This document shows, in pieces, positions 1-8,423 of a DNA stretch of 64,000 nt; the stretch's first letter is position 1; the number at the start of each line of letters is the position of its first letter. A program made the translations under genes and the position numbers. Source of the DNA: Thiogranum sp963752745. Lineage in GTDB: Bacteria > Pseudomonadota > Gammaproteobacteria > DSM-19610. The stretch is from assembly GCA_963752745.1 (NCBI GenBank), contig CAVWAK010000023.1, forward strand, positions 73,384-137,383, in the 5' to 3' direction. The notes under the pieces are model-generated. The model saw only the letters and a list, made by a program, of their open reading frames with translations. It did not search any database and was not told the origin of the DNA.

Positions 1-1
1 A

Positions 2-922
2 CCGGATTCGGCGATTGTCGATGCCCTGGTGGAGGCAGCGCGTTCAGGCAAGGAAGTGACTGTCGTTATCGAGTTGCGTGCGCGGTTCGACGAAGCGGCT
101 AACATCAAGCTGGCCAACCGCTTGCAGGAAGCGGGTGCCCACGTGGTATACGGTGTGGTGGGGTACAAAACGCATGCGAAAATGTTGCTGGTGACGCGGC
201 GTGAAACCAGAAAACTGTGTCAGTATGTACATCTTGGTACAGGTAATTACCATGCACGCACGGCGCGACTGTATACCGACTACGGGCTGTTGACCTGTGC
301 TCCTGCCATGGGGCGGGATGTGCATCGCGTTTTCCAGCTTCTCACCAGTCTCGGCAAGAGCAAGGCGCTATCAAAGATATTGCAGGCGCCCTTCACTCTG
401 CACAAAAAGATGCTCGAAAAGATCGAACGTGAGGCGACCAATGCGCGCGCAGGCAAGCCGGCGCGAATCATCGTCAAGTGTAATGCCCTGATCGAACCTC
501 AATCGATACGTGCCTTGTATGCTGCATCACAGGCAGGTGTCAAGATTGATCTGATTGTGCGCGGAATTTGTTGCCTGCGTCCCGGTATCGCCGGTGTGTC
601 GGACAACATTCAGGTGCGATCTATTGTCGGACGATTTCTGGAGCATACGCGGGTGTTCTATTTTCATAATGATGGGGATGAGGAGTTATACCTGTCGAGC
701 GCCGACTGGATGGGGCGTAATTTTTTCCAGCGCGTCGAAACGGCATTTCCCATCGAGGATGAAAAATTGCGACGGCGTATTATAAAGGATGGCCTGGAAA
801 TCTATCTTTCGGATAATAAAGAGGCCTGGGTGTTACAGAAAGATGGTGAATACAAACGCCGCAGGCCGGCTGCAAATCAGCGCATTCGTAGTGCGCAAAC
901 CAGTTTACTTGAGCGGTCCTGA
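2..922 (+). CDS. ppk1: Polyphosphate kinase 1, C-terminal part (5' end outside window)
   Basis: PPK1 reversibly transfers the terminal phosphate of ATP onto inorganic polyphosphate. The frame is open from base 2, so only about the last 306 residues (C1 and C2 catalytic domains) are present. Visible signatures are GYKTHAK, which holds the histidine that is autophosphorylated in E. coli PPK (H435), then GTGNYHARTARLYTDYG, and LEHTRVFYF, which carries the second conserved histidine (H592 in E. coli). YLSSADWMGRN near the end is also family-typical. It converges on ppx nine bases away, so synthesis and degradation genes of polyphosphate sit tail to tail. The reading frame runs unbroken to a normal C-terminus. 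Confidence 0.95.
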   Translation, partial: PDSAIVDALVEAARSGKEVTVVIELRARFDEAANIKLANRLQEAGAHVVYGVVGYKTHAKMLLVTRRETRKLCQYVHLGTGNYHARTARLYTDYGLLTCAPAMGRDVHRVFQLLTSLGKSKALSKILQAPFTLHKKMLEKIEREATNARAGKPARIIVKCNALIEPQSIRALYAASQAGVKIDLIVRGICCLRPGIAGVSDNIQVRSIVGRFLEHTRVFYFHNDGDEELYLSSADWMGRNFFQRVETAFPIEDEKLRRRIIKDGLEIYLSDNKEAWVLQKDGEYKRRRPAANQRIRSAQTSLLERS

Positions 923-931
923 TAATGGCTG

Positions 932-2494
932 TCAGGCGATTTTCAGTTTTATGCCGACAGCGGCCAGGTTCTTCTTCTCTGCATTGAGGTCCGCGGTGGT
1001 GAGCGGGTGTTCCTCGATCCAGCCATCGGGAAAGATCAGTTTAATACTGTCATTAGTGGCAGTTACGCGAATGTCACGGGTGTTACGGTCACTGCGGCTA
1101 CGGTGTAGTAGAACGGACAGGCGCAGCAGTGCTACCAGGTGGATTGAGTAATCAGCCTGGTTAGCGGGCATGTTTTCAAATATTGATTTGCGAAGTTTTC
1201 GTCTATGGTGACGTACCAGGAGGGCGAGAATCCGCTGGTCACGTTGCGTAAATCCGGGTAGGTCAGCGTATTCGAGCAGGTAGCCACCGTGCTTGTGGTA
1301 CTGGCTATGGGCAATCACCAGGCCAATTTCATGTGTCAGCGCCGCCCAGCGTAACCACTGGGAGGTGCTGGCTTGTTCCATGTTCCAGGCATCAGCGCAT
1401 TGTTTGGCTAGCGACAACGCAGTTTCTTCAACGCGTTTTGCCTGCTCCAGGTCGACATGATAGCGCTCCGCGATGGATTGTAGTGTCGCTTCACGAATAT
1501 CCTGGTGCTGGATGCGGCCGAGCAGGTCGTAGAGCAGGCCCTCGCGCAGTGCGCCCGACGAATGCAGCATGCGATCAATTTTCAGTGCATGGAACACAGC
1601 ACTGAGTACCGCTACACCACCGGCAAACACTGGCCGGCGGTCAGCGCTTATTGCCTCGAAGCCTATTTTATCAGTATGGCCGAATTCGACCAGCGCACTG
1701 CGTAATTTTTTCAGTGACTCTGCAGTGATGCCGTTGTCGCTCCATCCGGCTTCGCGCACAACGTCGCGTATCGCACGTATAGTGCCGGACGAGCCTGTTG
1801 CCGTTGTCCAGCCTATGCGTTTGAAAGTCTGTTTGCTGGCTTGCAACTCCAGCCGGGCGGCGAGAATTGCATTTTTCATCGCCGATTTTTCGATGCTGCC
1901 ATCGGCAAAAAAGCGTTGGCTCATGCCTACGCAGCCCATGTACAGACTTTCCAGCTGGATAGGCTGAAAACCTTCGCCAATGATAATTTCGGTGCTGCCG
2001 CCGCCGATATCGACCACCAGGCGCCGGCCGCCGGGATCCGCCAGACTGTGTGCTACACCGAGGTGTACCAGTCGCGCTTCCTCGATACCGGAAATAATAT
2101 CGATGCGCTGCCCAAGCGCTTCCTGCGCCTGGTCGAGGAAACCGCTGGCAGCCTGCGCCCGGCGCAGGGTATTGGTCCCCACCGCGCGCACGTTTCCAAC
2201 AGGCAGGTCGCGGATGCGTTGGCCGAAACGCTGCAGACAGTCGAGCGCGCGTTCAGCCACGTGGGCTTCGAGGTTATGATCAGCGGTCAGCCCTTCTGCC
2301 AGTCGCACAGGTTCGCGCAACCGATCGATAAGCTGGACCTGGTCATTCTGCAGCCGCCCGACGATCATATGGAAACTGTTTGATCCCAGATCGATGGCGG
2401 CCAGCGAGTGTGCGTCTTCGGTTTGGCTCAATGGGGCACGCTGTCTTTGGTCGAGCGGGCATTGTTTCGTAGTCGCCTGACTGGTGCAACTCAA
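932..2494 (-). CDS. ppx: Exopolyphosphatase / guanosine pentaphosphatase (Ppx/GppA family)
   Basis: Ppx removes terminal phosphates from polyphosphate; the GppA subgroup converts pppGpp to ppGpp. The actin-like ATPase fold is marked by AIDLGSNSFHM near the N-terminus and VVDIGGGSTE near residue 165. A C-terminal HD-like helical region follows (THEIGLVIAHSQYHKHG). The length of about 500 residues fits full-length Ppx. The start is uncertain: there is no in-frame ATG or GTG upstream of the first motif, only TTG codons at 2494 and 2431, and neither has a clear ribosome binding site. The coordinates give the longest version; TTG at 2431 is equally possible. Ppx versus GppA specificity cannot be settled here, but the neighbouring ppk1 favours Ppx. 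Confidence 0.9.
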   Translation of the reverse strand: MSCTSQATTKQCPLDQRQRAPLSQTEDAHSLAAIDLGSNSFHMIVGRLQNDQVQLIDRLREPVRLAEGLTADHNLEAHVAERALDCLQRFGQRIRDLPVGNVRAVGTNTLRRAQAASGFLDQAQEALGQRIDIISGIEEARLVHLGVAHSLADPGGRRLVVDIGGGSTEIIIGEGFQPIQLESLYMGCVGMSQRFFADGSIEKSAMKNAILAARLELQASKQTFKRIGWTTATGSSGTIRAIRDVVREAGWSDNGITAESLKKLRSALVEFGHTDKIGFEAISADRRPVFAGGVAVLSAVFHALKIDRMLHSSGALREGLLYDLLGRIQHQDIREATLQSIAERYHVDLEQAKRVEETALSLAKQCADAWNMEQASTSQWLRWAALTHEIGLVIAHSQYHKHGGYLLEYADLPGFTQRDQRILALLVRHHRRKLRKSIFENMPANQADYSIHLVALLRLSVLLHRSRSDRNTRDIRVTATNDSIKLIFPDGWIEEHPLTTADLNAEKKNLAAVGIKLKIA

Positions 2495-2524
2495 AAAAAA
2501 TGCCGCAGCGTGTGGGCTACGGCA
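2493..2524 (-). terminator. Intrinsic terminator downstream of the EAL-HDOD gene
   Basis: Read on the minus strand, TGCCGTAGC pairs with GCTGCGGCA (9 bp with one G-U) across a 6-base loop and is followed by eight T residues. It lies 130 bases past the EAL-HDOD stop codon and overlaps the upstream-most possible start of ppx, which argues that ppx is transcribed from its own promoter or begins further in. Confidence 0.7.
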
Positions 2525-2655
2525 AGGACGGGAAGGGAAGACAAATTCGGGGCGTCTGCCCCGCCTTTATCTAACCAGTGGTTAAGACTACGTGGCCTCT
2601 GGGGTTCAGTCTTTGACCTGGGTCAACAGTCGCCAGGCCTGGCGTGGGTGAATGT

Positions 2656-3867
2656 CTATGTGTCGACCAGTTGCCGGCATGCGGTATTGGCCCATTGCAC
2701 TGCCTCCAGGTAACAGGTGCGAAGTCGATGGGTGCCGAGCTGGCTGCAGCCCAGGTTTTCCCATTCGCCACGTTCATAGGCCAACACGCAGTTTAGTACT
2801 TCACCGTGTAGTCCGCCGCCCTTGTGCAGCAGGGCCTGGGCAATGTGGTCGGCGAGCGGAAGCTGGGTGAGGATTTCTTCCATGCTGTTATCCATCAGCG
2901 CGTCCAGTGCGGAGAACAGGCCGACGGTAAAAAAGGAATCCGGCTGTTCGGCATCCAGTGCCCGGGCCATCTGTTCGGCCATTTTGCCGCGTATCATGGC
3001 GGTTACCACCAGTTCGGTGGGCTTGTCGTCCACTTGGGACATGGCCAGCAGAGCTGTCCAGGATCTAATGGTTTGCAGGCCGAGTCGCACAACTGCCTGA
3101 TGGATCGATTCTATCTTGCGCGGTGGCGCATAGGCGGCTGAATTTACATAGCGCAGAATGCGATAGCTGAACGCCACGTCCTGGGCGATTAGCTCTTCGA
3201 GTTGCTTTGAAGTGATTTCCGGATCCTGCAGACGGCTGAGCAGTTTCAGGATTGCCAGTCGGTTGTTCGGCAGGCGTCGTCCCTGGATCACCTTGGGCTG
3301 GGCCAGGAAGTAGCCCTGGAAATAGTCAAAGCCCAGTTCCATGCAGTAGTCGTGTTCTTCCTGCGTCTCGACTTTTTCTGCCACCAGGCGCAGTGGGTGC
3401 TGGCGCAGGGCTTCAACGTGTTTACGGATCTCGTCACGGCTCATCGCCATAATATCTATTTTGACAATGTCAGCCAGTTGCACCAGTGGTTGCAGTGATT
3501 CGTGGTAGATAAAATCGTCCAGTGCTATGCTATATCCCTGCTCGGACAGCCGTTTAACGCTGTTAACGACTTCTTCATCGGCTTCGATATCTTCCAGTAA
3601 CTCCAGCACGACACGATCCTTGGGTAGCGAAATCGTGTGTTCGCCGACGAAGAATGCGCGTGTCAGGTTGATGAAGGCGAGCCGGTCACCAACAATGTTA
3701 TCGAGACCGATTTCGAGGAAAGTATTGACGATAACATCAGAGGTTGCCTGGTCGCCGTCAGTGAATTTGGCGCTGTTATCCGATGCGGCGCGGAACAGCA
3801 GCTCATACGCATAGACACCGAGCTTGCGGTCATAGATGGGCTGGCGACCAATGTAAATTTCACTCAT
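2656..3867 (-). CDS. EAL-HDOD signalling protein with degenerate EAL domain
   Basis: A 403-residue two-domain protein of the YuxH type. The N-terminal EAL domain starts at GRQPIYDRK; the signature position reads Y-E22-L-L-F instead of EAL, while IALDDF, VKIDIM and a Q-G-Y-F-L-A-Q-P end motif are recognisable. The C-terminal HDOD domain (about residues 200-400) includes YRILRYVNSAA and GLFSALDALM. EAL domains of this subfamily usually lack cyclic-di-GMP phosphodiesterase activity and act as sensors or binding modules, so I infer a regulatory rather than enzymatic role. The gene is monocistronic, divergent from the desaturase and closed by a terminator at 2493-2524. Its targets cannot be read from context. 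Confidence 0.88.
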   Translation of the reverse strand: MSEIYIGRQPIYDRKLGVYAYELLFRAASDNSAKFTDGDQATSDVIVNTFLEIGLDNIVGDRLAFINLTRAFFVGEHTISLPKDRVVLELLEDIEADEEVVNSVKRLSEQGYSIALDDFIYHESLQPLVQLADIVKIDIMAMSRDEIRKHVEALRQHPLRLVAEKVETQEEHDYCMELGFDYFQGYFLAQPKVIQGRRLPNNRLAILKLLSRLQDPEITSKQLEELIAQDVAFSYRILRYVNSAAYAPPRKIESIHQAVVRLGLQTIRSWTALLAMSQVDDKPTELVVTAMIRGKMAEQMARALDAEQPDSFFTVGLFSALDALMDNSMEEILTQLPLADHIAQALLHKGGGLHGEVLNCVLAYERGEWENLGCSQLGTHRLRTCYLEAVQWANTACRQLVDT

Positions 3868-4018
3868 GTGTCTTAATCTTCTGAGGGGTTGTTTTTACTG
3901 GATTTTAACAGCTTTCTATGGCTGTGCGTGGAGTCTTTTTGCGACTCTACATACGAAAATCAGTGGGCTCAACCCATATGTTATTATCAAGCATACGATG
4001 TAGCGGTTTGAGGTTGAA

Positions 4019-5221
4019 ATGCACGAGTTAATATCCTCTTTTTCCTGGTATGCAGGACTGTATTCGATCCCCTGGTGGGGGTATCTGCTGGTCGGTTTTG
4101 TCATGACTCACATTACTATCGTCAGTGTGACACTTTTCCTGCACCGTTATCAGGCACACCGGGCGCTGGATCTGCACCCCGCGGTTAGCCATTTTTTCCG
4201 TTTCTGGCTGTGGTTGACCACGGGTATGGTGACGCGCGAGTGGGTCGCCATACACCGTAAGCACCACGCCAAATGCGAGACACCGGATGATCCGCATAGC
4301 CCGCAGACACGAGGTATCTCCAAGGTCTTGTGGGAGGGCGCCGAGCTGTATCGGGCTGAGAGTCTGCGTGAGGACACCATTGAGTCGTATGGACACAATA
4401 CCCCTGACGACTGGCTGGAGCACCATATATATGATGCTCACCGAATACTCGGTGTCGCCATTATGTTAATTATAGATTATTTGTTGTTCGGTTTTGCTGG
4501 TGTCGCGATTTGGGCGGTACAAATGTTGTGGATTCCGTTCTGGGCCGCCGGGGTGATTAACGGCATTGGTCACTGGTGGGGATACCGCAATTTTGAGACG
4601 TCGGACGCCTCGCGCAATATCTCCTGGCTGGGTTTCCTGATCGGTGGTGAGGAATTGCACAATAATCACCATGCGTTCGCCAGTTCGGCCAAATTTTCCA
4701 GTAAATGGTGGGAGTTCGACGCTGGCTGGGGATATATCTTGCTGTTACGTGCCCTGGGTTTGGCGCGGGTGAAGAAGTTGGCGCCACGCACCCGCATCGT
4801 GACCGGTAAGGAGCGGGTCGATATGGACACGCTGCGTGCCGTGTTTGCAAGTCGCCTGAACGTCATGGCGAACTATGCTCGAGAAGTGTTGATGCCGGTA
4901 CTGCGCCAGGAATATCGTTGCCGTGACGGCGCCTGCCGCAAAAATCTGCGCCGTGCGCGCCGTTTGCTGGTGCGGAACCCGGAGGCAATGGATGAGACCA
5001 GCCGTGGCGTACTGGAGAGTGTGCTCGAGCGGTTTACCAACTTGCGTACAGTTTACCAATACCGCCAACGATTGCAGGACATCTGGAATCGTTCGGCAAC
5101 CAGTCACGAGAACCTTATGCAGGCGCTGCAGGAATGGTGTCAGCAGGCTGAGGCTACTGGCGTGCATGCATTACAGGAGTTTGCCCGGCGGCTTAAGGGG
5201 TATAGTCTTCAGCCTGTTTGA
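4019..5221 (+). CDS. desA: Membrane fatty-acid (acyl-CoA type) desaturase
   Basis: A 400-residue integral membrane di-iron desaturase that inserts a cis double bond into acyl chains of lipids or acyl-CoA. The three histidine boxes are present: HRYQAH, HRKHH, and HNNHH in the context GEELHNNHHAF. Hydrophobic segments surround residues 15-40, 60-75 and 145-185. After the desaturase core (about residue 265) there is a highly charged helical tail of some 130 residues (RRARRLL...LQDIWNRSA...ALQEFARRLKGY). Bacterial DesA proteins near 390-400 residues commonly have such a tail, whose role is unknown to me. The gene stands alone and ends in the 63-base palindrome. Confidence 0.9.
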   Translation: MHELISSFSWYAGLYSIPWWGYLLVGFVMTHITIVSVTLFLHRYQAHRALDLHPAVSHFFRFWLWLTTGMVTREWVAIHRKHHAKCETPDDPHSPQTRGISKVLWEGAELYRAESLREDTIESYGHNTPDDWLEHHIYDAHRILGVAIMLIIDYLLFGFAGVAIWAVQMLWIPFWAAGVINGIGHWWGYRNFETSDASRNISWLGFLIGGEELHNNHHAFASSAKFSSKWWEFDAGWGYILLLRALGLARVKKLAPRTRIVTGKERVDMDTLRAVFASRLNVMANYAREVLMPVLRQEYRCRDGACRKNLRRARRLLVRNPEAMDETSRGVLESVLERFTNLRTVYQYRQRLQDIWNRSATSHENLMQALQEWCQQAEATGVHALQEFARRLKGYSLQPV

Positions 5222-5283
5222 TTATCAGGCATTCAATAAAAAAGCCCGGCAAAGCCGGGCTTTTTTATTGAATGCCTGATAAT
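5221..5283. terminator. Perfect 30-bp inverted repeat; bidirectional terminator between desA and rpmG
   Basis: Bases 5221-5250 and 5254-5283 are exact reverse complements, separated by the 3-base loop AAA. The GC core is GCCCGGC/GCCGGGC flanked by A6 and T6, so both strands read as stem plus U-tract. The left arm begins at the desA stop and the right arm ends two bases before the rpmG stop codon, so one element serves convergent genes. Confidence 0.9.
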
Positions 5284-5285
5284 AA

Positions 5286-5441
5286 TTACTTGATCTTGGT
5301 TTCCTTGTACGTCACGTGCTTACGTACCACAGGGTCGTATTTTTTCATTTCCAGCTTGTCTGGTGTGGTGCGCTTATTCTTGGTCGTAGTGTAGAAATGA
5401 CCGGTACCGGCACTGGAAACCATCTTGATTTTGTCACGCAT
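5286..5441 (-). CDS. rpmG: 50S ribosomal protein L33
   Basis: A 51-residue protein starting MRDKIKMVSSAGTGHFYTT and ending KHVTYKETKIK, the standard L33 pattern of gammaproteobacteria without zinc-binding CxxC pairs (a C-minus, zinc-independent form). It lies 11 bases downstream of rpmB in the usual rpmB-rpmG pair and is terminated by the shared palindrome at 5221-5283. Confidence 0.97.
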   Translation of the reverse strand: MRDKIKMVSSAGTGHFYTTTKNKRTTPDKLEMKKYDPVVRKHVTYKETKIK

Positions 5442-5452
5442 GCTTGTTGCTC

Positions 5453-5689
5453 CTAGACTTTTTCGCCACGGGCGCGAATGTCAGACAGCACGGTGTCGAT
5501 GCCCTGCTTGTCGATAATGCGCATGCCTTTGCAAGACACGCGCAGTTTCACCCAGCGCTTTTCGCTTTCCACCCAGAAACGGTGGGTATGCAGGTTCGGC
5601 AGGAACCGGCGACGGGTTTTGTTATGCGCATGAGAAACGTTGTTCCCCGTGACCGGGCGTTTCCCGGTAACCTGACACACTTTGGACAT
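5453..5689 (-). CDS. rpmB: 50S ribosomal protein L28
   Basis: A 78-residue L28: MSKVCQVTGKRPVTGNNVSH at the N-terminus, then NKTRRRFLPNLHTHRFW and VSCKGMRIIDKQGID. Length and sequence are those of gammaproteobacterial L28. It is the first gene of the rpmB-rpmG operon. The 204-base gap upstream, to radC, should hold the promoter; I cannot name a specific -35/-10 pair with confidence. Confidence 0.97.
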   Translation of the reverse strand: MSKVCQVTGKRPVTGNNVSHAHNKTRRRFLPNLHTHRFWVESEKRWVKLRVSCKGMRIIDKQGIDTVLSDIRARGEKV

Positions 5690-5893
5690 TGCTCAATCCC
5701 TCAAAATTCTGGCACCGCCCGCGCTGGGCGGACTACGAGAACCGCGCTTTATACCAGAGTACCCAATCACGAACAAGTCCGGGAGTATTAAGGTGGCATA
5801 ATCAGGGTCGATTGATATCCTGGTAGAGAACCAGTTAAATCTATTAATATCAATAGTATGAGGCTGATTGGCGCGGCCGGTTTGGTGGCTGGC

Positions 5894-6568
5894 CTATAGC
5901 AGTCCGTGTTCCGCAAAAGACATGGCAGTACGGTCACCAACCACCAGGTGGTCGAGTACCCGAATGTCCACCAGCTGAAGTGCCTGTTTTAGCCGCCGTG
6001 TAATGCGCTGATCCGCATCGCTGGGTTCGGCTACGCCTGATGGATGGTTGTGCGCCAGTATCACGGCAGCGGCATTGTGGTGCAGGGCACGCCGTACGAC
6101 TTCCCGTGGGTGGACGCTGGCTCCATCTATGGTGCCCTGGAACAGTTCTTCGTAACAGATAAGGCGGTGGCGCGTATCCAGAAACAGGCAACAGAATACC
6201 TCGTGTGGCAAATCGCCCAGCGTAGTGATCAGGTAACGCCGCGTAGCCTCTGGATTCAGTAGTAGATCGCCGCGCTGCAGGCGTTCGCCGAGGTGGCGAC
6301 GAGCGAGCTCCAGAACTGCCTGCAACTGGGCGAATTTGGCTGGCCCCAGCCCACGGGCTGCACACAGCTGTTGCTGGTTAGCCTGGAGGAGGCCGCGCAG
6401 GCTGCCAAACTCGCCCAATAGCTCACGTGCCAGTTCCACGGCTGTCTGGCCGGGCGTGCCGGTACGCAGGAAAATGGCCAGCAATTCGGCATCGGACAGG
6501 GCCGTGGGCCCTTGCGACAGTAGTTTTTCCCGGGGGCGTTCCGCCTCCGGCCAGTCAGTCATGCTCAT
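5894..6568 (-). CDS. radC: RadC family (JAB/MPN metalloprotein) DNA-repair-associated protein
   Basis: A 224-residue RadC with an N-terminal helix-hairpin-helix region (LSDAELLAIFLRTG...LCAARGLGPAKFAQL) and a C-terminal JAMM/MPN domain with the metal motif HNHPSGVAEPSDAD. Despite the name, a repair function for RadC has not held up and its true role is unclear. It is divergent from coaBC, as in many gammaproteobacteria (radC-coaBC-dut). ATG at 6568 is used; an internal ATG at 6562 is an alternative. Confidence 0.95.
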   Translation of the reverse strand: MSMTDWPEAERPREKLLSQGPTALSDAELLAIFLRTGTPGQTAVELARELLGEFGSLRGLLQANQQQLCAARGLGPAKFAQLQAVLELARRHLGERLQRGDLLLNPEATRRYLITTLGDLPHEVFCCLFLDTRHRLICYEELFQGTIDGASVHPREVVRRALHHNAAAVILAHNHPSGVAEPSDADQRITRRLKQALQLVDIRVLDHLVVGDRTAMSFAEHGLL

Positions 6569-6706
6569 TTGCGCACCTCCGTGTGCACTGAGTTGATACG
6601 GTAATACCGGTGAATCTGGAACCGATTGTGTAAGCCTATGACGACACTGTAAAGATGCACTCTGACAGCTTCCAGGAGAGGGCGCTTCTGGTACACTCTA
6701 ACGGGT

Positions 6707-7942
6707 ATGAATTTTCTCTCTGGCAAACGCATTCTGGTTGGCGTAACTGGCGGCATCGCAGCGTATAAGAGTGCCGAGTTGGTGCGGCAGCTGCGCACGG
6801 CGGGTGCCTGTGTGCGCGTGATGATGACATCGACCGCCAGAGACTTCGTTGGAGCGCGCACTTTTCAGGCGCTTAGCGGTGAGCCGGTGTGGGCAGACTG
6901 GTCGGACGATCAAACCGGTATGGATCATATCGCCCTGGCTCGCTGGGCAGATTGTATCGTGATTGCACCGGCCAGTGCCGATACGCTGTCCCGTCTGACC
7001 AGCGGTCGTGCAGATGATTTATTGGCCGCTGTCTGTCTGGCGTGTCAGTCACCTTTGCTGCTTGCACCAGCGATGAACCAGGCGATGTGGTCTCACCCGG
7101 CGACCCAGGCTAATGTTGCGTTGCTGTTGGAGCGCGGTGTTCGGATACTTGGGCCGGCGGAAGGCGAACAGGCCTGTGGTGAGACGGGGCCGGGGCGCAT
7201 GCTGGAGCCATTCGCGCTGGTTGAGGCGGTGTCTGCAACTTTTGCAAATGGTTTGTTGGCAGGTCTAAAGGTATTGGTGACCGCCGGACCGACGCGTGAA
7301 GCGCTCGACCCGGTACGTTTTCTGAGTAACCGCAGTTCCGGAAAAATGGGCTATGCTGTGGCTGCCGCCGCGCGCGAGGCCGGCGCCGAAGTGGTGCTGG
7401 TCAGTGGTCCGGTGGCGCTGGATGTGCCTGCGGGTGTCCGTTGCGTCGCCATAGAAACGGCGGCCGAAATGTTTGATGCAGTTATGTCGGAAGTTATCGC
7501 TTGCGATATTCTGATTGCGGCTGCGGCAGTGGCTGATTACCGGCCGACGGATATTGCCACAGAGAAGATCAAGAAACAGTCTGCTGACTGGACGCTGCCT
7601 TTGACCCCTGTGAAGGATATCCTGGCAACAGCGGCTGCATTGCAGCCCCGGCCTTTTTGCGTCGGTTTCGCAGCAGAGACCGGGCAGCTGGAGGAAAATG
7701 CGCAGAAGAAATGTCGCGATAAGAATGTCGATATGATCGCGGCTAATCAGGTCGGGACAGGTCTCGGTTTTGACAGCGATGACAACGAGTTGTTACTGGT
7801 CTGGCAGGAGGGGCAATTACTTCTGCCCAGGGACGGCAAGAGGCGCCTGGCAGTGGCGTTGATCGAGCAGATCGCTAATCACTACAGGAAATCAATCAGT
7901 ACTACTTCATCAGTGGAGCACCATGCAAAGCATTCAGCTTAA
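6707..7942 (+). CDS. coaBC: Bifunctional phosphopantothenoylcysteine decarboxylase / phosphopantothenate-cysteine ligase
   Basis: Catalyses two consecutive steps of coenzyme A synthesis: CTP-dependent joining of cysteine to 4'-phosphopantothenate, then decarboxylation. The N-terminal flavin-dependent CoaC half begins with ILVGVTGGIAAYKSAELVR and includes APAMNQAMW. The CoaB half starts near residue 185 (LKVLVTAGPTREALDPVR, then LSNRSSGKMG) and has the AAAVADYRP motif. At 411 residues it is a full-length fusion. Its last 20 bases overlap the start of dut, so the two are probably translationally coupled. Confidence 0.96.
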   Translation: MNFLSGKRILVGVTGGIAAYKSAELVRQLRTAGACVRVMMTSTARDFVGARTFQALSGEPVWADWSDDQTGMDHIALARWADCIVIAPASADTLSRLTSGRADDLLAAVCLACQSPLLLAPAMNQAMWSHPATQANVALLLERGVRILGPAEGEQACGETGPGRMLEPFALVEAVSATFANGLLAGLKVLVTAGPTREALDPVRFLSNRSSGKMGYAVAAAAREAGAEVVLVSGPVALDVPAGVRCVAIETAAEMFDAVMSEVIACDILIAAAAVADYRPTDIATEKIKKQSADWTLPLTPVKDILATAAALQPRPFCVGFAAETGQLEENAQKKCRDKNVDMIAANQVGTGLGFDSDDNELLLVWQEGQLLLPRDGKRRLAVALIEQIANHYRKSISTTSSVEHHAKHSA

Positions 7943-8378
7943 AATTCTCGACAGCCGTATTGGTTCGACATATCCAATGCCCGACTATGCAACCGGTGGT
8001 TCTGCAGGTATGGACCTGCGAGCCTGTCTGGACACCGAACTTCAGTTGCAGCCGGGGCAGACAGAATTGTTGCCTACCGGTATCGCAATACATATTTCCG
8101 ATCCGTCACTGGCGGCAGTATTGCTGCCACGCTCCGGTCTGGGGCATAAACATGGCATTGTGCTGGGTAATCTGGTTGGCTTGATCGATTCGGACTATCA
8201 GGGGCAGCTGTACGTCTCCTGCTGGAATCGGGGTCATGGTGTTTTTACGGTTGAGCCAGGGGAGAGGATCGCGCAAATGGTGTTCGTGCCGGTAGTGCGA
8301 GCCGGGTTTGAGATCGTCGAAGAATTTGTCGATAGTGTGCGTGGAGCCGGCGGCTTTGGGCATACTGGCCGCGGCTAG
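7923..8378 (+). CDS. dut: dUTP diphosphatase
   Basis: Hydrolyses dUTP to dUMP and pyrophosphate, keeping uracil out of DNA and feeding dTMP synthesis. A 151-residue trimeric-type dUTPase with the five conserved motifs: GSAGMDLRA, PRSGLGHKHG, GLIDSDYQG, GERIAQMVF and the C-terminal RGAGGFGHTGRG arm. It overlaps the end of coaBC by 20 bases with GGAG just before the ATG, and lies 45 bases before algC, the common coaBC-dut-algC arrangement. Confidence 0.97.
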   Translation: MQSIQLKILDSRIGSTYPMPDYATGGSAGMDLRACLDTELQLQPGQTELLPTGIAIHISDPSLAAVLLPRSGLGHKHGIVLGNLVGLIDSDYQGQLYVSCWNRGHGVFTVEPGERIAQMVFVPVVRAGFEIVEEFVDSVRGAGGFGHTGRG

Positions 8379-8423
8379 ATGATCACGGCATACAACGTGT
8401 AAGTATTTAATTCAGGGATTGAG

